A stretch of DNA of 64,000 nucleotides from Magnaporthiopsis rhizophila (taxonomy: Eukaryota > Ascomycota > Sordariomycetes > Magnaporthales > Magnaporthaceae): the NCBI GenBank assembly GCA_003049465.1, contig PYSS01000007.1:248001-312000 (forward strand). The letters are read 5' to 3'. Below the pieces are notes generated by a model. The model was not told where the DNA came from. It ran no database searches and was given only the letters and a program-made list of their open reading frames with translations. Positions 9,976 to 19,847 of the stretch are shown in pieces. The translations under genes were made by a program, and so were the position numbers. Numbering within the stretch: the first letter of the stretch is position 1; the number at the start of each line of letters is the position of its first letter.

Positions 9976-11607
9976 ATGAGGACCCTTGCTACCACGACCC
10001 TCGGCCTCGCGACCGCCTTCGCGACGGCCGTCAACGCTCACAGCGTCTTCACCACGCTCTTCGTCAACGGCGCTGACCAGGGCGATGGCACGTGCGTCCG
10101 GATGCCCAAGGACGGGGGCACGGCAACGAACCCCATCGCCAGCATCACCGGCAACGACATGGCCTGCGGCCGGGACGGGCAGGACGCGGTGGGATTCACG
10201 TGTCCCGTGCCGAGCGGCAGCAAGCTGTCGTTCGAGTGGCGTCTGTACCCGGACTACTCGCAGCCCGGCAGCATCGACAAGTCGCATAAGGGCCCCTGCG
10301 CCGTCTACCTCAAGCAGGTGGCCGACATGAAATCGACGCCCGCGGCAGGGCCTGGCTGGTTCAAGGTCTGGCACGAGGGCTACGACGAGACGGCCAAGCA
10401 GTGGTGCACAGAGAAGCTCATCGCCAACAACGGCCTGCTGTCGGTGCAGCTGCCCGCGGGCCTGCCTGGCGGCTACTACCTGGTTCGCCCGGAGCTGCTG
10501 GCTCTGCACGAGGCCGACAAGGGCGACCCACAGTTCTACACGGGCTGCGCCCAGATCCTCGTCGACGGGCCCGCGGGCAAGGTCGACGTGCCGGCAAAGA
10601 ACCAGGTCAGTATCCCGGGCCACGTCCAGCCGGGCGAGAAGTCGGTCAGCTTCAACATCTACAGCAAGCCGATGGCGCTGCCTTATCCGATCCCCGGGCC
10701 CGAGCTCTTCGTGGTGACGGGCGGCGGCAGCGGAAAGCCGGCCGAGGGCGCGGCGGACCCGTCCAAGGTGGCCGGCGGCGCCGGCACGCCGCCGCGGGAC
10801 TGCCTGCTCAAGGTGGCTAACTGGTGCGGCACCGAGGTGCAGTCGTATAGCGACGCCGATGGGTGCTACAAGGCATCGGACGCGTGCTACAAGCAGCTCG
10901 GGGTCTGCTACTCATCGGCCCCGCCCACGGGGGCGGACGGCTGCAGGGAGTGGGAGCAGAAGTGCAAGGGCATCCAGGACTCGTGCTCGTCGGGCAGCCC
11001 GAGCGGCCCGCCGTCCAAGGGCGCCAAGCTCCCCGGCGCCGACAAGCCGGCCCCTGGAGCCATCCCGCCTGTATCCAACCCGCAGGCCGCGGCGGCCAAC
11101 TCCGGCTCGTCTCAGGCTTCATCTTCATCTTCTTCTTCTCCGTCAACTCCTCCCCCACCGTCCCCAGCCCCGGTCGGATCTGATGGCCAGCACGAGGGCT
11201 CCGACGACAAGACAACCGGTCCGGCCCCTGCCCCGGCTGCGCCTGCGCCGACATCCGCAGCCCCCGCGGCCCCCGCCGGCTCTCCTCCCGTTGATGCGGG
11301 ATCTGGCAGCGGCAGTGGCGGAAACAACAGCAGCAACTACAAGGTGTCTGCGGACGGCAAGTGCGGAGCCAGCGCGGGCAACCAGACGTGCAAGGGTAGC
11401 ACGTTCGGCCAGTGCTGCTCCAAGCGCGGGCGGTGCGGGTCGTCGCGGTTCCACTGCGCGGCCAGCACGTCGGGCGCGCAGTGCTGCCAGGAGAAGTACG
11501 GGATCTGCAGGGGCGAGACCAAGGACCTCGGCGGCCGCTACCAGCAGCACAAGGCCAGCAGCGGCGGGGCCTTTCTGGACGCCATGCGCGGTGCTGGTGC
11601 TCACTAG
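9976..11607 (+). CDS. Secreted AA9 lytic polysaccharide monooxygenase with C-terminal CBM18
   Basis: Copper enzyme that oxidatively cleaves polysaccharides outside the cell. Single exon, 543 residues. A signal peptide of 21 residues ends VNA, leaving His22 as the mature N-terminus. The histidine brace is completed by His104 (SHKGP) and an axial Tyr188 in QFYTGCAQ. The LALHEA segment also matches the AA9 active-site region. After the catalytic domain (to about 260) comes a small module with eight cysteines (about 276-337), then a long Ser/Pro/Ala linker. A CBM18-like chitin-binding module follows at about 463-511: nine cysteines, including two CC pairs, in a GKCG...QCC...RCG...QCC pattern. The ATG at 9976 is chosen because the signal peptide begins there. 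The AA9 assignment is firm. CBM18 is assigned from cysteine spacing. Most characterised AA9s carry CBM1 or no module, so substrate targeting here is an open question. Confidence 0.93.
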   Translation: MRTLATTTLGLATAFATAVNAHSVFTTLFVNGADQGDGTCVRMPKDGGTATNPIASITGNDMACGRDGQDAVGFTCPVPSGSKLSFEWRLYPDYSQPGSIDKSHKGPCAVYLKQVADMKSTPAAGPGWFKVWHEGYDETAKQWCTEKLIANNGLLSVQLPAGLPGGYYLVRPELLALHEADKGDPQFYTGCAQILVDGPAGKVDVPAKNQVSIPGHVQPGEKSVSFNIYSKPMALPYPIPGPELFVVTGGGSGKPAEGAADPSKVAGGAGTPPRDCLLKVANWCGTEVQSYSDADGCYKASDACYKQLGVCYSSAPPTGADGCREWEQKCKGIQDSCSSGSPSGPPSKGAKLPGADKPAPGAIPPVSNPQAAAANSGSSQASSSSSSSPSTPPPPSPAPVGSDGQHEGSDDKTTGPAPAPAAPAPTSAAPAAPAGSPPVDAGSGSGSGGNNSSNYKVSADGKCGASAGNQTCKGSTFGQCCSKRGRCGSSRFHCAASTSGAQCCQEKYGICRGETKDLGGRYQQHKASSGGAFLDAMRGAGAH

Positions 11608-13047
11608 ATAGGTAGATGCCTGCCTATCTCGTGTCGTACAAAAAATGGTGCTGGGCGAGCAGGGTGATGGCGGCGGAAAAAGAAGGAGATTCGTTTCGTT
11701 TTGCTCATTGGGTGGACCTGTGGTTTTTCCTCGACGATTGTTACGGCTGATCTGATGCATGTTTCTGGGTAGCTGTCCTAAACAAAACACGGCACTTCGA
11801 TTCTCGACGGCAGCACAAACTGTCGAAAAGAGACTTGCCGTCCGCCGTTCGTTTCGGTTGGCAATGTCTCTTTTGTTTCTTCGCCTTTTTCTTTTCTTCC
11901 TGGGGTTTGTGCATAAGCGCTGCCTGCCTCTTACTCTGCTTCTTCTGTATATATATACTATCTTGGCACGGGCCACGGGTTGTCCATCTTGCTTCGACTC
12001 CACTTCGTCTTATCGACAGAATGAACTACCCCCAATTTGGCCCTATCCTGACAAATCCCCAACTCTGGTGCCTGATATCTGTCGTACGGACGTGGATGTC
12101 CCAAAAGTTGAAGGTGCTTAGGCGTGTTTCAGACTTGTTCTCTTCCTTGCTCGTATTGCTTGTGTATGTGTGTTGGGTGCCGTAGTAGATCGCCAAGTCC
12201 CACGGAGATGCTTCCCTTGGAGCAAAAAGGTTAGAGCGATTCGTCAGCTAATCCACGCCGCCCTCGAGCTTATTGGGCCACCACCCTAGTAATTTATGGG
12301 GCCCCTTCCCGACTTTTAAGGCCCTGTCGGGGGAGCGTGCGCGGACGGCGTGGCTGTGCTGTGCACCTGTAATTGGCTCCTCGCGGGGACGCGTCGTCGC
12401 GCAGGGGTGCAAGACATGGTGTTGCAGTTGGGGGTGGGATTGAAGTAATCTGGATTCTGGATTGGCGAACAACAAAGAGCGAGCTGCCCTTCCCGCCCGC
12501 AACCCAAAAATTAAACGGGAGTTGGCACCAGCGCCAAGGAAGGGCTTTCAACCCATTTAATTTTTTTGTCATCCTGCCCCCTGTCGCTGTCTGCCTCTGG
12601 CGCTGTGACATCCAGGTGCCGGCTCTCTCATTGTCGGCTACCGCTTCAGGCTTAGCCCGCACTGAAACCGAGCGATCTAGCTCGCTGGATGGGGTTGTTA
12701 TTAATTGACTGGAAGCCTGGCCTGCCTGCTTTGCTGACCTCCCTTGCTAGCCTGGCCTAAATCTTGGTCTTGGTCTGTCTGCTCCGCCACGCCGAACCTG
12801 TTGGGCGTGACGACTCCTTCGGTTCTGGATTAGGTGCACCTGAAAATCAAAAAGGGGCCACAGTCGCTTTCCTGAGGCAGCATCTTCGGCCTTTCCTCGA
12901 CCTTTTGCGCTTTTCCTGCCACCGCTGAGGCACAACACAAATCGACGCGGGCGTTGCTGCTGCTTCGCCAAAACAAAGTTATTGTTGCCTCAAGCGGGCA
13001 CCTCAACAGCGGGGATCTCGGTCATTGCTTGGCGGCACTCACCAGCC
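11608..13047. other. Intergenic region, 1.4 kb
   Basis: No gene seen. The left part is the 3' region of the AA9 gene (T-rich, with a TATATATA run near 11949). The right part is probably promoter and leader of the membrane protein gene at 13048. Confidence 0.5.
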
Positions 13048-15006
13048 ATGCGTTGTCTCTCGACGGCACTGGCATCTGCCTGCTTGCTGGCGCCGGCGCT
13101 GGCAAGGGCCGAGTCCAGCTCGTCTGCCTACATCGTCTTCGAGGACCTGCCTCGGGACTTTCCGGTGGATTACCTGGTGCGTGGTGCATGCTGCTCCTCG
13201 CTCCGCTCCCCCCGCCTTCGCTAACAGCTCTCGACAAAACAGGACTTCGCTCTCAATGTCAACGAGGCGATGGATCCCTGTGGCCCGGTGAATGCCACAA
13301 TAAACAACCAGGCCCTTCCCGAAGTCGGGGCGGGCACATTCACTACCCGCCAGGAATACACCTTTGACGCGACGTGGAACTTCGCCTGTGTCGAGACCAA
13401 GGAGCAGATCATGTCGCTCTCTATCAACTCGGTTTCGGGAGTCGCCGTCAAAAACCTGGAAATCTCGGTCCGATTCCGCCAGACTCTGCCCATGACGATA
13501 TCCAGCATCAGGGGTCCAGCCTCGATGGCCCTGTTCGGTGACAGCGACTCCAAAGCCGGCTCTGAACAACAACTCTCGCCCGACAAGCTGGTTGCCGAGC
13601 TGGACGAGATCGACACCCTGAGAGCCAGAGCGGGCGAGATCCACCGCCTCATCCGAACACATGAAAAGCTCGTCGCCGAGTCGTACGGCTGGTTGAGGGG
13701 CAACGTCCACGACCTCCAGGACTGTGACAGCGTCGGCTGCTTCGTCACGTTCCTGTTCGACAAAGCCCGTGGCCTGGCCGCCTCGCTCTTCCCGGGCGGC
13801 CACGGCCGCCATCGCCATCACCGTTGGCGTGGCCCTCCACGCTGGTGGCGCCACCGCCACCACCGCCCCGGCGACGGTCCTGGCTGCGGCCCCGGCGGGA
13901 ACCACACCGAGCCCGGCCGGCCGCCGTTGCGCAGGCCCCATTTCCGCCACGGCCCACCAGGATCCGAAGACCCCCTGCCTCCTCAGGAGCCGCCTCACGA
14001 GTATCCGGAACAGCCGGCGCCCTCGGACAAGACCGATGCGCCAATCTCGGGAAATGCAGACTGGAGCTGGCCGTCGATCAACCACCCGCTGCATGGCTTG
14101 GGATTTGGCGGCCATAGGCACCCTGAGGGAGGACCTCCCGGATCTGGCAGTCGCCAATATGACATGAGGTGGCTGTCGCTACTGGCCAAGTTCTCGCTCT
14201 ACTCGATCCTCCTGGGCGTCATCATCGCCCTGATGCGCCAGCTGTGCGGTCCGAAGCAGGACGAGGATAAGGAGGACGAGGACGCGACGACTTGGTGGCA
14301 GCGGTTCCAGGCGCGGAGGGAGGCGCGCAAGCGGCGCCGGGAAGCCGTCAAGCGCGCACTGGGCCGTGTTGCCGCATCGCTGCGCCGGATTGCCAGCGGA
14401 ACGTGCGGCGATTTAGACGACGAGGAGAAGGCGGCGATGGCGGTCGAGATGCAGCAGGAGCAGGAGCAGCAGCCGCAGCCGCAGCTTGCCAGCGTAAGCC
14501 CGGGCGACGGCAACGGCGACGGTGACCACGATGGTGACATGAGCACGACTGTGGACGAGGAGATCGCGGGCCTTCGCGTCGCTGCCGACTTTGTAGCCGA
14601 CATCATCGCGGCCCAGCAGAACAGGGCGAGGAGACAACTACAGCAGCAGCAGCAGCAGCACACGGAAATGGCGGTGGCAGTGCCGCAGGCCAGCATCATG
14701 GCCGACCAAGGCAGACAGCGGCCCTCGGCATCAACGGCTGTGCTAACCGGCTACGCGGGTGGGAGGCAGTCGACAGATAGCGGCTATAGCCGCTACAGCG
14801 AGGCCCTACCGGCATACGAGCCGTCGCCACCCGCCAGCACAGGCATCTACACCGGTGGTCAGGAGGAGAACGTGTCGCCGGCCTCGAGCTTGGTGGCCGA
14901 TGGATTCATGTACACACCTGGCTCGACGGCATATGTTCCCGGGAGTCGAAGTTCCTCCCTGCCCGGCTTGGGGAGCGCTGACGCCCTTGGTGACACTAAA
15001 AACTAG
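13048..15006 (+). CDS. Single-pass membrane protein with signal peptide, function unknown
   Basis: Two exons, 13048-13176 and 13243-15006, with a phase-0 intron of 66 bp; 630 residues. The N-terminus MRCLSTALASACLLAPALARA is a clear signal peptide. The lumenal or extracellular part carries a conserved-looking domain with several cysteines (DPCGPVNATINNQ, NFACVETKEQ, DCDSVGCF) and N-glycosylation sequons, then a His/Arg/Gly/Pro-rich stretch (about 225-345). One transmembrane segment (about 353-375, LLAKFSLYSILLGVIIALM) is followed by a basic, Gln-rich and acidic cytoplasmic tail with polyQ. Topology is type I by inference. The layout suggests a surface or endomembrane sensor or anchor, but I do not recognise a named family. 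Confidence 0.82.
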
Positions 15007-15316
15007 TCGTCGGGGATGGCGATTGTTTTTTTGGAGGTTCTAATGTGTGTTAATAATCTTCGTTCCTTACCACGGATCCGTGTCCTGTTTTTTCTTTCCT
15101 TCTTTTTTGTTCATCTCTCTGGTTAGCGTCGGCGGTTGCCCGTTGGTCAAAGCAAATAAATGTTTAGGACTCCGAGAAGGCTATGGTTATATCCACAAGA
15201 CTCTCTATAAACGCTATTTCCATGCCTGTGCCTGTACTTGAACAAACAACGCCCTCTTGACGCTGCACGTTATATCATCATATCATCACCAGTCTTTGTA
15301 AAACCGACCCTTCTTT
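15007..15316. other. Convergent intergenic region
   Basis: A 310-bp gap between the 3' ends of two convergent genes. It is AT-richer than its flanks, with ATAAAT-type polyadenylation-like sequence near 15158. Nothing else seen. Confidence 0.6.
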
Positions 15317-16690
15317 TCAGGGACCAAAAGCAAATGCCTCAAAGTTCCTCGCTATCCTCTCGACGCCTTCGCGCAGGGCCCAGCCCTTGATCTGGCAGAC
15401 GGCGCGGTATATGTGCTCGAGGGCTGCGTCCATCTCGTCGCCGGCCTCGGGCATGTCCGTCTCGAGCAGGATGCGGTCGTCGGGACAGCTGGCGATGGCG
15501 TCGGGCACGCGGTCGCCGCCCGTCGGGGTCGATAGGTTGAGGGCGGCCGAGAAGGAGAAGTAGATGTGCGCGGGGATGCGCGGGTCCAGGTACTGCCTCA
15601 TGGTCTCGACAGAGCCGCCGAACGAGTGCAGGCATATCCGGGGCGGGTATGGCTTGGGTGGTGTGTTTCCATTGTCGTCGTTGTCGGCTGGCGTTTGAGG
15701 AGGCTTGGTGATCGCCGAGCCGGTTTGCGTTTGGGGTTGGGTGGTCGTCTGCCGACTGCTGCTGCCGTGCTCCGACCCGTCCTTGTCGTCCTCCTCGTCT
15801 GAGTCGTAAACCTCGTACTTCTCGGCACCCTTGGCCACGAGCGCCCTCTGCCGCCGGCTGAGCACCTCCCTCTCGTGGCCCTTCCACGTGGCCGTCAGGA
15901 CGTCGAACAGCACGCCCTGGCACTGCACGCCGTGCACGCTTACCGGGCGGCCCAGCTCAGCGGCCGCGGCGAGCTGGGCGGCCAGCACGCGCTCCTGGTG
16001 CGGCATGGAGACGCGGTACTTGCTGAGGCGGCGGCCGTACCTGCCGCCGGGGACAAGGTCGCGCTCGTCGTCGGCGGGGGGATCGATCTCACCGTCCGGA
16101 CCCGGTTCGCGCGGCTGTGGCAGGCGGAAGGCCTTGTCGAGCCCGACCTCGCCTAGCATGGCGCGCGGGAAGCGTGCGAGACGCTGCCGCGTGGCGGCCA
16201 CCACGGCCGAGAGGGCCTCGGGCGCGGGCATCTGCGACGTGAAGAAGGCGTCACCGCCGTCGGCGGGCGACGGCTTGAGCACCGCGCCGTAGTGCCGGGC
16301 CAGCTCGGCGTCGCGCGTGGCGCCGGCGGCGGCGGCCTTTGGGTCGAAGGTTTGCTGCTCGGCCGGCACCGTGTCGTCGTAGATCAGGTGCGAAAACCAG
16401 GGGTGGTAGCCGAACGCCGGGATGACCTTGCCGCCCTCGACGTCGCCGTGGCCCTGCGCCTCAGCCGCCGCCGCCACGATGTCCTGGTCCTGGACGCGCG
16501 AGGCCATGACGGCAAGGGCGCGGGCCTTCATGCCGCGGATGGCGGCGATGGACGCCGGAGTGGTGGTCGGGTGGCAGTGGGCATCGAAGACACCGGCGTC
16601 CCAGGGGAACGGCTCCTGCGAGCTGGCGGAGGCGGACCCATTGTCGCCTCCGTGTCCTGGGGCTTGCTCGTGCCCGTGACCTTGGCACAT
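15317..16690 (-). CDS. TatD-family metal-dependent hydrolase (Scn1-like)
   Basis: Predicted TIM-barrel metallohydrolase of the TatD DNase family. Single exon, 457 residues. Metal ligands are in order: the HxH pair in FDAHCHP (about 36-41), Glu in GEVGLDK, His in SVHG, His in LHSFGGS and Asp in LLETDMPE near the C-terminus. The ATG at 16690 is preferred: the His-rich leader is short and upstream codons in the same frame lack a better ATG. An acidic, Ser/Thr/Gln/Pro-rich insert interrupts the barrel between the fourth and fifth metal-binding segments. This is common in fungal Scn1-like members, which were first found as Cut9-interacting proteins in fission yeast. Biochemical activity (DNase or other phosphoesterase) is inferred from family only. 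It converges on the membrane-protein gene. Confidence 0.88.
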   Translation of the reverse strand: MCQGHGHEQAPGHGGDNGSASASSQEPFPWDAGVFDAHCHPTTTPASIAAIRGMKARALAVMASRVQDQDIVAAAAEAQGHGDVEGGKVIPAFGYHPWFSHLIYDDTVPAEQQTFDPKAAAAGATRDAELARHYGAVLKPSPADGGDAFFTSQMPAPEALSAVVAATRQRLARFPRAMLGEVGLDKAFRLPQPREPGPDGEIDPPADDERDLVPGGRYGRRLSKYRVSMPHQERVLAAQLAAAAELGRPVSVHGVQCQGVLFDVLTATWKGHEREVLSRRQRALVAKGAEKYEVYDSDEEDDKDGSEHGSSSRQTTTQPQTQTGSAITKPPQTPADNDDNGNTPPKPYPPRICLHSFGGSVETMRQYLDPRIPAHIYFSFSAALNLSTPTGGDRVPDAIASCPDDRILLETDMPEAGDEMDAALEHIYRAVCQIKGWALREGVERIARNFEAFAFGP

Positions 16691-18014
16691 CTTGTGCTCT
16701 TTCCGATGAGACAGCAAAGCAAAGCTGAGCTTGAGCTCTGGTGTGCTTCGCCGTTGGTGGAATGGACGGTGATGTCAGCCTTGCTGAGCTCCCCCCGCTT
16801 TTGCGCCATCTCTATGAGGGTCTCAGGCATGCTCCCCGCCTTTGAAACCAGCTCTAACCCGGAAAATGCAGCGCCAAAACCCCAGCCATTGGCATCAACG
16901 AACAGCCTTGCATCAGAAACGTCGGGAAATCGTCTGTTCGCTGCACCTTCATCCCCGTGGGCATTATTCAGTAACACCCACCAACAGGGAATCGCCCGTG
17001 CTCAGCAGCAAGTGACGCTTTTGCTGCTGCTAGAAAGATGAAGGAGAGACTCACCGCTCAACAGCGGGCCAACTTTCCAGCATCATCCTAGAACGGGCTT
17101 AGAAACAGACGGCCGGTCGATAGCAGCGTCGATCGGTCCACCCACCCGATCTTGTCTCTGCCAGGTTGGCCCTGGAGTGATACATAGCGCGGCAGGCGGT
17201 TGCGTGCTTGGACGCTTGTTTAGGTCGATCCTCGCACGGCCCTGATGGAGACAGAACTGTTCACGCCGCCGACCTGGATGGTCCCTGGGGGAGCCTCCAG
17301 GGCCCGGCCTGGGGACGAACGAGAGCCGTGCGCTTGCTCTAGCCAGTCTGACTCGGCCGTACATGTACGGCATGTACATGTATGTATTAGCCGTTAACTT
17401 TCTTCTCCTCCGCAAGCTTCCGTCCTTCACATGCCTGCATGCGTCCTGCACGCTTCTTTCTGGGGTGCAGCGCCCATCAAAGGGTCCGGTCAGGCCGACT
17501 GTCAGTCGCTGCACCCGCACCGCGCCAGTCTCCCATCTTCCAAGTCCCTGGGCCGCCCCCCTCGCAGACACCGCTGATCGAGCCAAGGGTTCTGGGCTCT
17601 GGCTGAAAGAAAAGTCGAGGAGAGAAGACTATTGATACTCAGTTCCTGGCCTCACCGCAAATTTGTCTCTGGGCAGTGCCCACCCCTTTTCCACGTCTGC
17701 CGCGCTGATCGACCCTATTCGTTACTTGGCTCGACGGCGCCATCGACCGGTTCTATAGTCTCCTTTGACGGCCGTCCATATCATCCCCGCATTGGCAAGC
17801 AACCCTGGCAAGGATTGCCCAAGGCCACACTGAACCTCTGGGGCGGCGGGCGGATAGGTGTGAGTGAGAAGGGACGGTGGGAGGATTTCCTGGGTGTCAG
17901 AGCTTCCTCGGTCTGTCTGTCTCAGCGGCGTTCCTTCAGGCGGACACGAATCTGCCCGTCCTCGACTGCTCGCACAACAAACCACTCTCGCGAATACCCA
18001 CAACTCAACCAACA
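16691..18014. other. Divergent intergenic region
   Basis: A 1.3-kb gap between the starts of the TatD-like gene and the polyQ membrane-protein gene. No gene seen. A perfect 16-bp palindrome lies at 17356-17371 and overlaps a second 10-bp palindrome (listed separately). Confidence 0.5.
17356..17380. repeat. Overlapping perfect palindromes
   Basis: GCCGTACATGTACGGC (17356-17371) is a perfect 16-bp palindrome, immediately overlapped by CATGTACATG (17371-17380), also perfect. The position between divergent genes would suit a dimeric regulator site, but no factor is known. Confidence 0.7.
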
Positions 18015-18840
18015 ATGGGCTGGGCGTTGTTGAAACCCTGGAACTTGGCCCTTGTCGCCGCCGCGGTCGTGCTGTCAGGGCCGCTGACCGTTGCTGCCAT
18101 CTGCACAAGCCTCCTGTCCGCCACTCTGCTCGGTCTTCTCGCAGGAGCCATCCTCCTCCACGCTGCCTTCACGTCCATCTGCCGCGTCATTTTTTGGCCT
18201 CTGGTGTCTTCGCCTCCCGCGTCCGCGGCAACAGCCTCTACCTCGGGCCGCGGTAACAGTCACACGCGAGGACTGAGCCCCGAAACCCCCGTCCCGCGCC
18301 AACCGTCTCCTCTGCTCGTCATCCAGGGGAGCGGCCGATCACGCACCTCTCGGGGAAGTAGCCTCAGCCAGCGCGTGGCCCTGTCTGTCCCCAGCACCGG
18401 TAGCAGTCCCGGCAGTGCCACCACCAGCAGTTCTAGCACACCAAGCAGCGCGAGCCCCAGCTTCAACAGCGGGTTTCCCTTCAACGGTAACGACAACAGC
18501 AGCACCCCTGGTGCGGGCCCCGCCGGCTCGGGTGGCCACAGACAGGGCGTACTCGGCCTCAGCGTGGGTCAAGGGCCGACGGGAGAGGGAGGGAGCAGCG
18601 CTACTCGCGGGAGACGCCACTCTCTGGTCCCGCCGGTCGGGGGCCTGCTGGATGGCAACGGCGCCGGCACGGGTGGCTTTTACGAAGATGACGACGACGA
18701 GCCGGATGGCTATCACTACTACTTGGACGAGATTGAGCATGGCGGCAGCGGTGGCTGGCCGAGCGAATTTGCACCCCAGTTCACGCTTTCTTCTCGCGTC
18801 TTCCACCACGGCAACGACATGAACCCTATGACACGGCTGT

Positions 18841-18874
<34 letters not shown>

Positions 18875-19115
18875 ATACCACTACAACCACCCGCAGCAGT
18901 CGCAGCTGCTCACCATGCTGCGGAGCGGTGGTGGCCAGGCCATGCCGGTGGCGTCCAACAGCTCGCGCCGCAGGGCTTCGATCGGGGGCGTCCCTTCGCT
19001 TCTGCGCGCCGGGTTTGGAGGCAGCAACACCCCGACGGCCGCGTACGCGACCAGTCGCAGCGGCTCGTCGACTCCCTGGAAGAGAACACGGCAGACGTCT
19101 GAGTTTGGGCTATGA
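18015..19115 (+). CDS. Membrane protein with disordered polyQ tail, function unknown
   Basis: Single exon, 366 residues. The ATG at 18015 sits in a CAACAATGG context, good for fungi. The first 65 residues form two strongly hydrophobic helices (about 8-30 and 32-58), interpreted as transmembrane segments or an uncleaved signal anchor plus one helix. The rest is Ser/Gly/Pro-rich and probably disordered. It includes an acidic EDDDDEPDGYHYYLDE block, a run of 11 glutamines encoded by CAG/CAA at about 18844-18876, and a basic Ser/Arg C-terminus with possible phosphorylation sites. I recognise no family; such proteins are often conserved only among Sordariomycetes. The CAG run may vary in length between strains. 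Confidence 0.72.
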
Positions 19116-19847
19116 CGCGCAGGCGAAGCGATGTTGGAGAGCAGGGGTGAAGGCAGAACCCCAACACTCGTTGATTATAAATACCGTGTTAATACCCCGA
19201 AAGAAAAGAAGAAAAAAGTCGCAATTCCGTTTCATGTCGCCATATTTGCAAGTCGACCATCACGCTACCCGAACGTTTGGATTCGAGGCAAAGGTAGCTG
19301 CGCAGGAACGCACCATTTCGCGGAGCGGGATATGTTTTATAACCTGAGAGAAGACTGGAATAATTGCCAGGGCTAGATTAGGAAACCCCAGAGTAGCAAC
19401 GTAAGGACACACGACGCATGCTTAGAAACGAGCTGCGCATGTGGTCCGAAAGAGGCATTTAGCCTGAAGTGGCTGGATCACGTATGCCCTTTGCTCAGCA
19501 CTTTGTGATTTCAAGATCATAGTAGACTGGTATTCATCAAACTCCAAGAGAAACCTGGCTTCCATTATATTAAGCTACTGCCAGCAGTTCTTACCCAGAC
19601 AAACTCGAGAGAACCTGCCGTGTCGAACAGCACCTGAGCCCTGACCACAAAGAGGCTCCCCGAACCAAACGCCACCAGCGCCGTCATGCCATGCTCAATC
19701 ATATCTTGACACGGGGGTTAGTGAAAAGGTACAAGCGTAGCTAGTACGACAGTTTGCGCCAAGGGTGTAGATTTTACTCACCATCGTTCAAATCATACGC
19801 CCAGCACCGTGCCGAGACTAGAAGACCCGGCAAGACGCGGGCGTCCC
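19116..19847. other. Convergent region; holds a probable 3' intron of spc24
   Basis: The left half is the 3' region of the polyQ protein gene, with nothing recognisable. On the minus strand, 19705-19781 has the full signature of a fungal intron (GTGAGT donor, CACTAAC branch point, CAAG acceptor) just 67 nt after the spc24 stop. See the finding. Confidence 0.5.

Noticed and set aside
9691..10623. Minus-strand frame of 310 codons
   Set aside because: Antisense shadow of the AA9 gene, rich in Arg/Ala/Gly/Val as expected of the opposite strand of GC-rich coding DNA.
10859..11611. Second plus-strand frame of 250 codons inside the AA9 gene
   Set aside because: Arg/Pro-rich out-of-frame reading; the AA9 frame has the signal peptide, active-site residues and CBM18.
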